A stretch of 6,703 nucleotides of DNA from assembly GCA_018400625.1 (NCBI GenBank), contig JAGYMJ010000433.1, forward strand, positions 1 to 6,703, written 5' to 3'. Made by a program: the position numbers and the translations under genes. Shown here piece by piece: positions 1 to 6,703 of this stretch (within the stretch, counting starts at the first letter, position 1; each line of letters opens with the position of its first letter). The DNA is from Planctomycetota bacterium. GTDB taxonomy: Bacteria > Planctomycetota > Brocadiia > SM23-32. The notes below the pieces were generated by a model, which was given only the letters and a program-made list of their open reading frames with translations, was not told where the DNA came from and did no database searches.

Positions 1-53
1 CACCGGGACAAGCCCGGCGGTAGGAACCCCAAATCAACGGGGTTCACTGAGTA
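1..53. repeat. Two adjacent inverted repeats; REP-like element, left copy
   Basis: Two inverted repeats lie side by side downstream of the aconitase stop. The first pairs 1-7 (CACCGGG) with 13-19 (CCCGGCG) around a 5-base loop; its single mismatch becomes a G-U pair in minus-strand RNA. The second pairs 24-30 (GAACCCC) with 39-45 (GGGGTTC), a perfect 7-bp stem with an 8-base loop. The segment 35-53, containing CAACGGGGTTCACTGA, recurs with one base missing in inverted orientation near the other end of the window (6644-6661), where it again lies beside a hairpin containing CACCG/CGGTG. This looks like a member of a dispersed intergenic hairpin repeat family. Either hairpin could also act on the 3' end of aconitase mRNA. 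No U-tract follows the 24-45 hairpin, and the window ends before one could be seen after the 1-19 hairpin. The base pairing is seen directly; the repeat-family assignment is inference. Confidence 0.5.
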
Positions 54-71
54 ATTCCAAGGGTCCTGCTG

Positions 72-1985
72 CTATTTGACCATGTTGAGCCGTCCTCCGG
101 CCAATGCTATCTTTTTTTCTTTATTGTTCAACTCACACCACACGGTGAATTCGTATCCGGCGGTCAAATTCTCTACCGTAAATTTTCCCGTTTCAATCCC
201 TTTGTGCAGTTCGCCAATGTGCAGTTCATCTTCGAAACTTATTCTGTCATGATCGGATTCGGAAACAAATGCCAGCGGCAGGATGCCGAAATTAATAAGG
301 TTTGATTTATGGATTCTTGCGAAACTTTTAGCTATAACGGCTATGATTCCCAGATACATGGGAGCGAGGGCGGCATGTTCACGGCTTGAGCCCTGGCCAT
401 AGTTTTCGCCACCGATTATAAACCCGCCATTTTTCTCTTTTGCCCGCTCAGAAAATTTCGGGTCTATCGGATTGAACACGTATTCGCTGATAGCAGGAAT
501 GTTTGAGCGTAAAGGGAGTATCTTACTGCCTGCCGGCATGATATGGTCCGTAGTAATATTATCACCAACTTTTATTAAGACGCTTCCCTTGAGATTATTG
601 GCGAGTTTGGGGCGTTGAGGCAGGGGTTGTATGTTCGGGCCGCGAATTATTTCAACATCTGAATTATCGGTCGGCGGGTAAATAATCAAACTTTCCGAGC
701 CCGGATACTTATCGGGTTCCTCAACTAATGGTGGTTCACCGAGTTCCCGCGGGTCGGTTACTATCCCCCTGAGGGCTGAAGCGATAGCTGTTTCCGGACT
801 GCAAAGGTAGCACATGGCGTCAGCCGTGCCGGTTCTGCCCTCGAAATTGCGGTTAAATGTTCGCAGACTCACCCCGCCGCTGGGGGGCGAAAATCCCATC
901 CCTATACAGGGCCCGCAAGCGGACTCCAGTATTCTCGCCCCGGCTTTTATCATACTGCCCAGAATGCTGCGTTCAGTTATGAGTTCTAAGACCTGTTGGG
1001 AGCCGGGCGCTATGCCTAAACTCACATCGGGATGGACTTTCTTATTGCGTAGAATCTCCCCCACGGTGCAAAGGTCCTGCAGGGAAGAATTGGTACAGCT
1101 CCCTATGCAAACCTGATCGACCTTTTTCCCTGCAACCTCCTTGACTGTTTTGACGTTGTCCGGGCTATGAGGTAGGGCAATGAGCGGTTCGACATCCGAC
1201 AAATTCAGTTCGACAACATCATCGTATTCGGCGTCTTGATCGGCTTCGATTCGCTGGAAATCATTGGCTCTTCCCTGAAGTTCCAGCCATTCGAGCGTTC
1301 GGGCGTCAGATGGGAAAATACTGGTTGTCGCGCCGAGTTCCGCGCCCATATTTGTTATCGTTGCGCGCTGGGGTACGGAAAGTGTTTCAACTCCGGGGCC
1401 GCCGTATTCAAAAACTTTACCGACCCCACCTTTTACACTCAGGCGCCTGAGCAATTCGAGTATGACATCTTTAGCCGTTACCCACGGTTTGAGCCGGCCG
1501 GTGAGTTCTACCCTTATAACTTCCGGAGTGGTCATATAAAACGGCAATCCGGCCATTGCACAAGCGACGTCCTGCCCCCCGACTCCGATGGCAATCATCC
1601 CCAATCCTCCGCCTGTAGGAGTATGGCTGTCGCTTCCAAGAAGTGTTTTGCCGGGTTGACCGAAGCGTTCAAGATGGACCTGGTGGCATATACCGTTACC
1701 GGGGCGGCTGAAAACAATACCATAGCGTGCGGCCACGCTTTGCAGATACCGATGATCATCAGGATTTCTATAACCGCTCTGCAGGGTGTTGTGATCGACA
1801 TAGCTCACCGACAATTCGGTATCAACCTTTTCTGCGCCCATCGTTTCAAATTGAAGATAAGCAACCGTACCGGTTGCGTCCTGGGTCAATGTCTGATCGA
1901 CTTGAATCCCGACAATTTCTCCGACGGCGAGGGTTCCTTCAACAAGATGTTTGTCTAAAATTTTATGGGTTAAATTTAAGTTCAT
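72..1985 (-). CDS. acn: Aconitate hydratase, compact Aquifex-type
   Basis: This cytoplasmic iron-sulfur enzyme interconverts citrate and isocitrate through cis-aconitate in the TCA cycle. At 637 residues it is much shorter than AcnA (about 890) and resembles a LeuC-like part (about 1-418) joined to a LeuD-like swivel domain (about 460-637). The [4Fe-4S] ligands are C297 (GSCTNS), C357 and C360 (ACGPC). Other active-site segments are Q35-D36, D64-H65, SDSHTPTGGGLG at 118-129, GDNITTDHIMPAG at 474-486 and GSSREHAAL at 532-540, whose S533 and R535 match the catalytic serine and substrate arginine of mitochondrial aconitase. TTDHI and SSREHAAL favour aconitase over isopropylmalate isomerase, whose small subunit usually reads SSREHAP; homoaconitase is the main alternative. 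The start at 1985 gives an N-terminus usual for the family (NLTHKIL, then DQTLTQDATGT). No Shine-Dalgarno sequence precedes it; a promoter lies 30-58 bases upstream. The gene appears intact. Confidence 0.95.
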   Translation of the reverse strand: MNLNLTHKILDKHLVEGTLAVGEIVGIQVDQTLTQDATGTVAYLQFETMGAEKVDTELSVSYVDHNTLQSGYRNPDDHRYLQSVAARYGIVFSRPGNGICHQVHLERFGQPGKTLLGSDSHTPTGGGLGMIAIGVGGQDVACAMAGLPFYMTTPEVIRVELTGRLKPWVTAKDVILELLRRLSVKGGVGKVFEYGGPGVETLSVPQRATITNMGAELGATTSIFPSDARTLEWLELQGRANDFQRIEADQDAEYDDVVELNLSDVEPLIALPHSPDNVKTVKEVAGKKVDQVCIGSCTNSSLQDLCTVGEILRNKKVHPDVSLGIAPGSQQVLELITERSILGSMIKAGARILESACGPCIGMGFSPPSGGVSLRTFNRNFEGRTGTADAMCYLCSPETAIASALRGIVTDPRELGEPPLVEEPDKYPGSESLIIYPPTDNSDVEIIRGPNIQPLPQRPKLANNLKGSVLIKVGDNITTDHIMPAGSKILPLRSNIPAISEYVFNPIDPKFSERAKEKNGGFIIGGENYGQGSSREHAALAPMYLGIIAVIAKSFARIHKSNLINFGILPLAFVSESDHDRISFEDELHIGELHKGIETGKFTVENLTAGYEFTVWCELNNKEKKIALAGGRLNMVK

Positions 1986-2014
1986 AATAAAATAAGAAGA
2001 AAAAAAGATAAAAG
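1986..2014 (-). other. Pyrimidine-rich leader of the aconitase gene, no Shine-Dalgarno
   Basis: Read on the minus strand, the bases between the proposed -10 box and the aconitase ATG are almost all T and C with a few A, and contain no G. No purine-rich Shine-Dalgarno sequence is therefore possible here. The predicted transcript leader is only about 20-25 nt and unstructured, which suggests initiation that depends on an A/U-rich unstructured start region, possibly with ribosomal protein S1, rather than on anti-SD pairing. The composition is seen directly; the mode of initiation is inference. Confidence 0.5.
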
Positions 2015-2043
2015 AGAATAATAGAAGATGAACAAACTGTCAA
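2015..2043 (-). promoter_or_regulatory. Sigma-70-type promoter for the aconitase gene
   Basis: On the minus strand a perfect -35 hexamer TTGACA (2043-2038) is followed by exactly 17 bases and then TATTCT (2020-2015), which matches the TATAAT consensus at four of six positions. This predicts a transcription start near 2008 and a leader of about 23 nt. The promoter sits wholly in the 82-base spacer after the stop codon of the upstream gene, so aconitase could be expressed independently of the lyase-like gene. An overlapping TATTAT (2023-2018) would leave only a 14-base spacer and is less likely to be the -10 box. Confidence 0.6.
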
Positions 2044-2067
2044 AAATGTTTTGCGATCATTCCGGAT

Positions 2068-5000
2068 TTATCGGGGCAGATGGACGGTTTCACCAAGCAC
2101 CCATGCCGTTTCATCCCCGTTGAAAAGGCAAAGAAGACGCGTGATGTCATCGGCTTTCAGTGGCGATTGTGGCCGCTTGAACCCGTCCTGGTAGCGCACG
2201 CTGTCGGACAGGCGCAGACTGCTTACATAGAAGCCTCCGTTGAGTTGCAATGCCTGGCTCGCCCACCCCTCGGAAACGCGGTGAAAATCGCGGCCACGGA
2301 CCTCGATGCCATCGGCAAAGAGTCGGATATCAAGATCAAATCCGGGTTCATCCGACGGCTGCCATGTGAGAGCAAGGTGCGTCCAGCGGCCGTTAGGCAG
2401 GGCAAAAAAGCGCTGCAGGCTGGCGCCTCCCAGGTTGACGTAGGTGCCGATGTTATAACGTCGCCATAACCGCAAGTCCCCGGAAATCAACAGTGTGCGG
2501 TTAAACAGGGCGCTGGGCGTGTCAACCGTCTTCACCCATAATTCCAGGGTGCCCTCTCTTTCGTCAAAAAGCTCCTTCTCCCCCTGGGTCGCCTCAATGG
2601 TAATCGGAGCATTCAGGTACCCTGCCTTCTCCCCCCATGGCAGGCCGGCTTTTTCGTACAGGATATTATCGTCTCCCGCAGGCTTTTCGGCAACCGGCAC
2701 GGGCCTGCGCCGGATCGCATCAGGGTCAAAAATATCGGACGGTGACGAGGCCACGTAGCCTGGAATGCCGTCGAAACGCAGATAGGTCTCGAGGTTTCGG
2801 TTAAACGCAATGGACCATACCTCACTGTTTTCCGGGCCGCCGGCGTTCAGGTCGATACGTTCCCAGTCATTGCGTGGTGTACTGCTGCTGTCCCACTGAC
2901 CTTCAGCAACGAGTCGGTCTTCGGTGTTACGGACGCCATACTGCGTGCGGCCTCTCACCCGGGCGGTTTTCACATCGAGATTGAACGAGTGCGTACCTGC
3001 CGGTACAAGGAAGAAAAAGCCTGTGCCGCTGGTCGGCCGCAACCAGTTTTCGCCCGCATGCAGCATCCCCTTTTCCAGAGTCGAAGAGGTCAGCTTTAGG
3101 CTGAGCGGTGCAGTCATGTTGTTGGGAGCCAGCGTATAGACGCCTGTTTTACCATCGGGGGGGAAACTCAGTTCAATCGCCTGTTCTGTGTTGTCGGGGC
3201 TCAACTTTTCCCGTCCCACTTCCAGTCCGTCGGGGTCCAGCAACCGCAGAATGGGTTGATCCGGGCCTTGCAGTTGTTCGATCCATTCCGCCCAATTTTC
3301 GAAATCTCCTCCTGCGCGTTCCCGGTTCAGATCGACCTTGGCCGTCAGCCTGATCTCGGTATCTTCCTCTTGCAGCAGATAATGGGCCCAATTGCTTTTC
3401 AGTCCAAGGTGTGTGTTCTCGGGTTCGGGAACCGGCGGTCCTTCGGGCGCGGGCAGGTTATCCACTTCGGCCAGGACGGCCATGACCTCCGGAAGCTGAA
3501 GGCCGTGATTGTTCGAGACGGCATGGAAAGCTGATGCCATCCATTCCGGGCCGCGTTCAAGCGCTTGATCGAACTGCCAGAGCATAAAAGGCAGGAAGAC
3601 TTTGTCACCGGTAAACCAATAGGCATGCGCCGGGCCGGACATGGTCGTGCCCACCCCCCGTGCCAAGGCATGTTCGTTGCGGCGTTGGGCCAGCACCTCC
3701 ATATCGTGCAGAAAATGCTCACGCATGCGCACGTCGCCCGTCAACTGGTAGTATAATATCTTCCCCTTGTTCATATACACATCGTTATAGGAGGTAAACA
3801 CGTTTTTCGCTTCCGTTTCATAGATTTCTTTTTTAGTGGTGATCATGAGGTCGGCCAGTTGGCGCATGATGCTCAGGTACTCGGGGTCCCATGTCGCCTG
3901 GTAAGCCTCGCTGAACATGCGCAGCGCACCGCCGGTTCCCCGCCCCATATTGGGACGTCGCGGGATCCCGCCGAAGGATACCATAGAACCTTCATCGCGT
4001 GCTTCCGCATGGGCGTCTATATAATACTGTGCGACTTCCCGTGTGCGAAGATTGCCGTTAAGGTAATAATCGTAGAGCATGAACGCGAGGTGGTGATCGG
4101 GTCCGATCCTGTACTGCCCGCCGGCATAGTGGCAAACACCGCCGTCGCCACCGTAGCGCCGGCCTTTGATTTTAAGCAAACTCTCACCCCGCATGGGCTC
4201 CTCGGTAATGAACTCATCGCTGTCCAGGTGGCATATATCGATATCGGTGATATGGCGGGTGTTGACACGATGGAAGTCCCAGGCGTCCCGTCGGCCCGAA
4301 CGCAGGTAGAGCCGCGGCATAACGTTCGGGAATCCGTAAAACATCGATGCCCAGCGGCGCCAGAGCCGGCCGCCGGCATAATAAACGTCGCCGAAATCGA
4401 TCCAGCCGTACTGTTCGCGTTCCTCCCGTTCGGTGAGGTAACGCCGCACGACCCCGTCGATCAGGGCCTCGATCTGCGGGAAACCCTGCAGATCGTAGGG
4501 ATGCAGCCGTCCGAACATGACATCCGTTGCACAGATATATTCCGGGTCGGGAAGCGCCAGAACGGGCTCGACGACCTGCGCTCTGGATTGGCGACGTGCC
4601 CGCTCCCTGTCTTTTGGCGTGGCGAAGAAATTCAGGTAAATATTGTGGGTTTTTCCCAGTCCAAAGGCCTGCGTCATTTCGTCCAAACCGGCCGGATAAT
4701 AATTTTTCATGCCGTCGTGCGGGTAATCCTCCCCCATGGCCGCCGAGGGGCGAAAATCGAGCGGGTCGGTCCCTTCCCGAGGCCAGAGATGCAGGCGCAG
4801 CACATCGCCATCGGCCTCCAACTCGGCGGGGTACTGCTGCCAGAAATCCGCCAGGCCCCCAAAAGCGCCCTTGTTCTCATCGCATAGGCCAAACCATCCA
4901 CCCGCCCGCGCACCCGTCTCAAGCAATTTGCCGCGGCCATGCAGCTCCCAGCTATCATGTTCCTTCTGCAAGAGTCTGTATGGCCCCTCCGTGCCCGGCA

Positions 5001-6576
5001 GCATCATCGCGTTGCCGTCGGGGGAACTGTTGGCGGCGAACATCACCTGGCCGTTTTCTTCGACATGGAGAGGAACGGGAAGCATAATGTTACGGATCTG
5101 ATGCTGATCCGTATCGAAAGCCACGATCAGGGTGTGGTCGTGCCGTAGGCCCGCCTGCCCTGCATAAAAATAGGTATAGGTGACGAAATGACAGAAAGCG
5201 TCTCCTGCATGATCAACATATCGTCCCGCGCGGCGCACAGCGGCGCGGTTCGGTCCTGACTCTACCACTTCAATCTCCAGCCCCTCATCCTTACCGCCCG
5301 CCACGTAACGGTTGCCCGCTGCGTCTTTCAACTCGGGCAATTCCGCCTTGCTGTGGTCGGCATTAACGATTTCACCATCGGGTATAATCTTACCGTCACC
5401 GTCTTTTTTCAATGTAACGGAATCAAAAATCGAGGGCGTTGTGCGGCTCAGCACAACGTGCATCACACCGGTGTCGATCTCAATGAACTCTTCATTTTCT
5501 CTAATGCTTATCCCTTGCAGGGGAGGGGCATTGACTTGAGTTCCGTATTCCAAAAAATAATCACGGCCGCGTTCCAGCAGGGCATGAACGAGCGCCCATC
5601 TTACCGGGCCATCCGGCCCTTCCCAGGTGGCTTTTGTGCGTATCTCGGCCGCCACCTCATGGCCTTCCGAATCGACAATTCGTGCATTGCTCACGTCGTT
5701 AAGTGAACCGCGTGGAAACGGAACACCGAAACTGACCATAGCTTCGGCTGTGTCGTTATCGCCCCAGTCTGTATTGAGCGGGACGCGTTCCTTGACCGCC
5801 GGCTCAATATTGCGTCTGAACTGCGGCGCCCAGCCCGGGGTCGGTTTCCTTTTATCTTCCCTCGGCGGATAGCGATCGGCCAGTTCCTGCGCGTTGCCGT
5901 TGAAGCTGTCCGGCTTTTCCCGGTCGGTGATGGAGGGGGGGAGCGGTTCCTCAAGATGCCGGGGGCCGCCGATAGCCAGCACCGAGCTGCCCGTGCCACT
6001 GATAAAACGGACCGAAAGGATGTTCTCTCCCTCTTCCAATGCGACCTCTACCACATGGTTGTTGATTGCCGGGGGCCAGTCTTCGTTACCGGATTCGGTT
6101 GTATCCAGGATCTGTTCACCGTTCAGCCAGGCCTGCATCCACCAATCAGCCCCGAAGCCCAGACACACATCCATGGCTTCGTCGGCATGCAGCGGGAGGA
6201 AGACAAAAGCGGTCTGTTCAAGAGGATCGGGGCCGAAAAATGGAGCAAAATCAAATTGATGGCCCTTCGGCTCGACTTTCTGAGCCTCAAGGGTTCTGCC
6301 CATGACCGTCAGGCTCTCCGGGATTGAAAGCAGTCGGCGGCGGGACAAGGGGGGAGCTTCTTCACCTGCGGGCGCGAACACCACCCAATGCTGCGGCCAT
6401 TGCAGTCGGGGGCTTGCTTTTTCTTCGCTGTAAGAAGAAATCGCCGTAGAACAGAGAAGAACAAAAAAAGACAATAAGAATAAAATTGACCTATTGACTC
6501 TGAATAACCCTTTTAATGGAACAAAACGCCTCCCCTCTGTCGTCGGACCGCATATGGATGTCTTTTTTGATACCAT
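2068..6576 (-). CDS. Large secreted exo-rhamnogalacturonan lyase-like (RIFT barrel) protein with C-terminal LamG-type domain
   Basis: Probably an exported protein acting on pectin-type polysaccharide. Residues 30-48 are a hydrophobic signal core after a basic 29-residue n-region; cleavage is likely after A45 or S50, and C42 lacks a lipobox. Residues about 56-205 look like a galactose-binding-type beta-sandwich (AWLNGEQIL at 149-157). About 270-365 is a RIFT-barrel segment (FGVPFPRGSL at 283-292; WEGPDGPVRWALV at 318-330) as in PcRGLX/YetA-like proteins (PL26). About 366-675 is beta-rich, and about 680-1040 resembles an alpha/alpha toroid (YGWIDFGD at 723-730, DIDICHLDS at 778-786, H816, H828-H829). 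About 1060-1270 is beta-rich and unassigned. About 1310-1500 is LamG-like (GTLELWVK at 1342-1349, GRWTHLALTW at 1396-1405). The ATG is the only standard start before the signal core; an in-frame TGA lies upstream and no Shine-Dalgarno is visible. Substrate and catalytic residues are unproven. Confidence 0.8.
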   Translation of the reverse strand: MVSKKTSICGPTTEGRRFVPLKGLFRVNRSILFLLSFFVLLCSTAISSYSEEKASPRLQWPQHWVVFAPAGEEAPPLSRRRLLSIPESLTVMGRTLEAQKVEPKGHQFDFAPFFGPDPLEQTAFVFLPLHADEAMDVCLGFGADWWMQAWLNGEQILDTTESGNEDWPPAINNHVVEVALEEGENILSVRFISGTGSSVLAIGGPRHLEEPLPPSITDREKPDSFNGNAQELADRYPPREDKRKPTPGWAPQFRRNIEPAVKERVPLNTDWGDNDTAEAMVSFGVPFPRGSLNDVSNARIVDSEGHEVAAEIRTKATWEGPDGPVRWALVHALLERGRDYFLEYGTQVNAPPLQGISIRENEEFIEIDTGVMHVVLSRTTPSIFDSVTLKKDGDGKIIPDGEIVNADHSKAELPELKDAAGNRYVAGGKDEGLEIEVVESGPNRAAVRRAGRYVDHAGDAFCHFVTYTYFYAGQAGLRHDHTLIVAFDTDQHQIRNIMLPVPLHVEENGQVMFAANSSPDGNAMMLPGTEGPYRLLQKEHDSWELHGRGKLLETGARAGGWFGLCDENKGAFGGLADFWQQYPAELEADGDVLRLHLWPREGTDPLDFRPSAAMGEDYPHDGMKNYYPAGLDEMTQAFGLGKTHNIYLNFFATPKDRERARRQSRAQVVEPVLALPDPEYICATDVMFGRLHPYDLQGFPQIEALIDGVVRRYLTEREEREQYGWIDFGDVYYAGGRLWRRWASMFYGFPNVMPRLYLRSGRRDAWDFHRVNTRHITDIDICHLDSDEFITEEPMRGESLLKIKGRRYGGDGGVCHYAGGQYRIGPDHHLAFMLYDYYLNGNLRTREVAQYYIDAHAEARDEGSMVSFGGIPRRPNMGRGTGGALRMFSEAYQATWDPEYLSIMRQLADLMITTKKEIYETEAKNVFTSYNDVYMNKGKILYYQLTGDVRMREHFLHDMEVLAQRRNEHALARGVGTTMSGPAHAYWFTGDKVFLPFMLWQFDQALERGPEWMASAFHAVSNNHGLQLPEVMAVLAEVDNLPAPEGPPVPEPENTHLGLKSNWAHYLLQEEDTEIRLTAKVDLNRERAGGDFENWAEWIEQLQGPDQPILRLLDPDGLEVGREKLSPDNTEQAIELSFPPDGKTGVYTLAPNNMTAPLSLKLTSSTLEKGMLHAGENWLRPTSGTGFFFLVPAGTHSFNLDVKTARVRGRTQYGVRNTEDRLVAEGQWDSSSTPRNDWERIDLNAGGPENSEVWSIAFNRNLETYLRFDGIPGYVASSPSDIFDPDAIRRRPVPVAEKPAGDDNILYEKAGLPWGEKAGYLNAPITIEATQGEKELFDEREGTLELWVKTVDTPSALFNRTLLISGDLRLWRRYNIGTYVNLGGASLQRFFALPNGRWTHLALTWQPSDEPGFDLDIRLFADGIEVRGRDFHRVSEGWASQALQLNGGFYVSSLRLSDSVRYQDGFKRPQSPLKADDITRLLCLFNGDETAWVLGETVHLPR

Positions 6577-6606
6577 AATTTTTGCCGTATATAATAGTAA
6601 AAAAAA
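6577..6606 (-). promoter_or_regulatory. AT-rich start-proximal region of the lyase-like gene, weak -10 candidate
   Basis: On the minus strand a run of eight T (6606-6599) is followed by TATTATATA (6596-6588) and then the ATG at 6576. TATTAT or TATATA would serve as a -10 box, giving an mRNA with only about 5-10 nt before the start codon. No recognisable -35 element lies about 17 bases upstream, so this is a weak promoter call. No Shine-Dalgarno sequence is present between it and the ATG. Confidence 0.3.
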
Positions 6607-6643
6607 CGAGCTTTCTCATTTGGATTTGCTGAAAGATCGTGTA

Positions 6644-6691
6644 TATTCAGTGAACCCGTTGCCTCATCACCACCGTGCCCTGTGCCGGTGG
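6644..6691. repeat. REP-like element, right copy, inverted relative to 1-53
   Basis: On the minus strand the motif CAACGGGTTCACTGA (6661-6647) matches the left-end motif CAACGGGGTTCACTGA apart from one missing G, and a TA follows one base later in both. Just outside it is a perfect 6-bp inverted repeat, CCACCG (6670-6675) with CGGTGG (6686-6691), around a 10-base loop. This copy lacks the GAACCCC arm present in the left copy. It lies 68 bases upstream of the lyase-like start codon, so it may affect that gene's 5' region. The core TTCACTGAA is also a small odd palindrome and could be a protein site. The shared motif is seen directly; common origin with the left copy is inference. Confidence 0.45.
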
Positions 6692-6703
6692 AATAATGAT
6701 TCA

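Noticed and set aside
1236..1958. A 240-codon open frame on the plus strand, opposite the aconitase gene
   Set aside because: The minus strand here encodes conserved aconitase active-site segments. The antisense product has no family resemblance and no upstream signal.
1986..2067. A rho-independent terminator between the two genes
   Set aside because: The only self-complementary piece after the stop is the 6-base TCCGGA palindrome, which cannot form a terminator stem. The T-rich run that follows belongs to the aconitase leader.
3859..4887. A 342-codon open frame on the plus strand, opposite the lyase-like gene
   Set aside because: It lies wholly antisense to a well-supported coding region with recognisable domains, has no recognisable protein motifs, and is the kind of shadow frame expected opposite a long gene rich in G and C.
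6444..6460. Lipoprotein signal around C42 of the large protein
   Set aside because: The residues before the cysteine are V-L-L, and a lipobox needs G, A or S immediately before the cysteine, so a type I signal peptide fits better.
72..6576. Base-composition contrast between the two genes as a sign of horizontal transfer
   Set aside because: Counting sample lines gives roughly 52% G+C in the aconitase gene and 56% in the large gene, with wide variation between lines. The difference is too small to support a claim.
6599..6620. A terminator before the lyase-like gene (GAG-AAAG-CTC followed by eight T on the minus strand)
   Set aside because: The stem is only three base pairs, too weak for intrinsic termination, although a long T run follows.

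Overview
The window holds two complete protein genes, both on the minus strand and together filling about 96% of it, with short non-coding stretches at each end and between them. In transcription order (right to left) these are a 1502-residue secreted multidomain protein that looks like an exo-rhamnogalacturonan lyase / RIFT-barrel family member with extra binding modules (2068-6576), and then a 637-residue compact aconitate hydratase of the Aquifex type (72-1985).

The combination suggests a free-living, polysaccharide-degrading Gram-negative bacterium. A compact aconitase, a very large secreted lyase-like protein with a C-terminal LamG/concanavalin-like module, no Shine-Dalgarno sequence before either gene and hairpin-type intergenic repeats would fit the PVC group (Kiritimatiellota, Lentisphaerota, Planctomycetota) or a nearby candidate phylum. 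This is inference from gene style; no marker gene is present.

Layout: 1-71 is non-coding DNA downstream of the aconitase gene, with two adjacent inverted repeats. 72-1985 is the aconitase gene. 1986-2067 is an 82-base spacer with a good sigma-70-type promoter (TTGACA, 17-base gap, TATTCT) and a pyrimidine-rich leader without a ribosome-binding site. 2068-6576 is the lyase-like gene. 6577-6703 is its upstream region, with an AT-rich start-proximal segment and, further out, a hairpin next to a motif that also occurs at the left end in the opposite orientation.

The two genes have no obvious shared job. The lyase-like protein would act outside the cytoplasm on pectin-type or related polysaccharide. 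The aconitase is a cytoplasmic TCA-cycle enzyme. The promoter in the spacer suggests that the aconitase gene can be transcribed on its own, although no terminator is visible between the genes. I did not find a convincing new biological system. The points most worth checking are the related repeats at the two ends and the unusual domain composition of the large protein.
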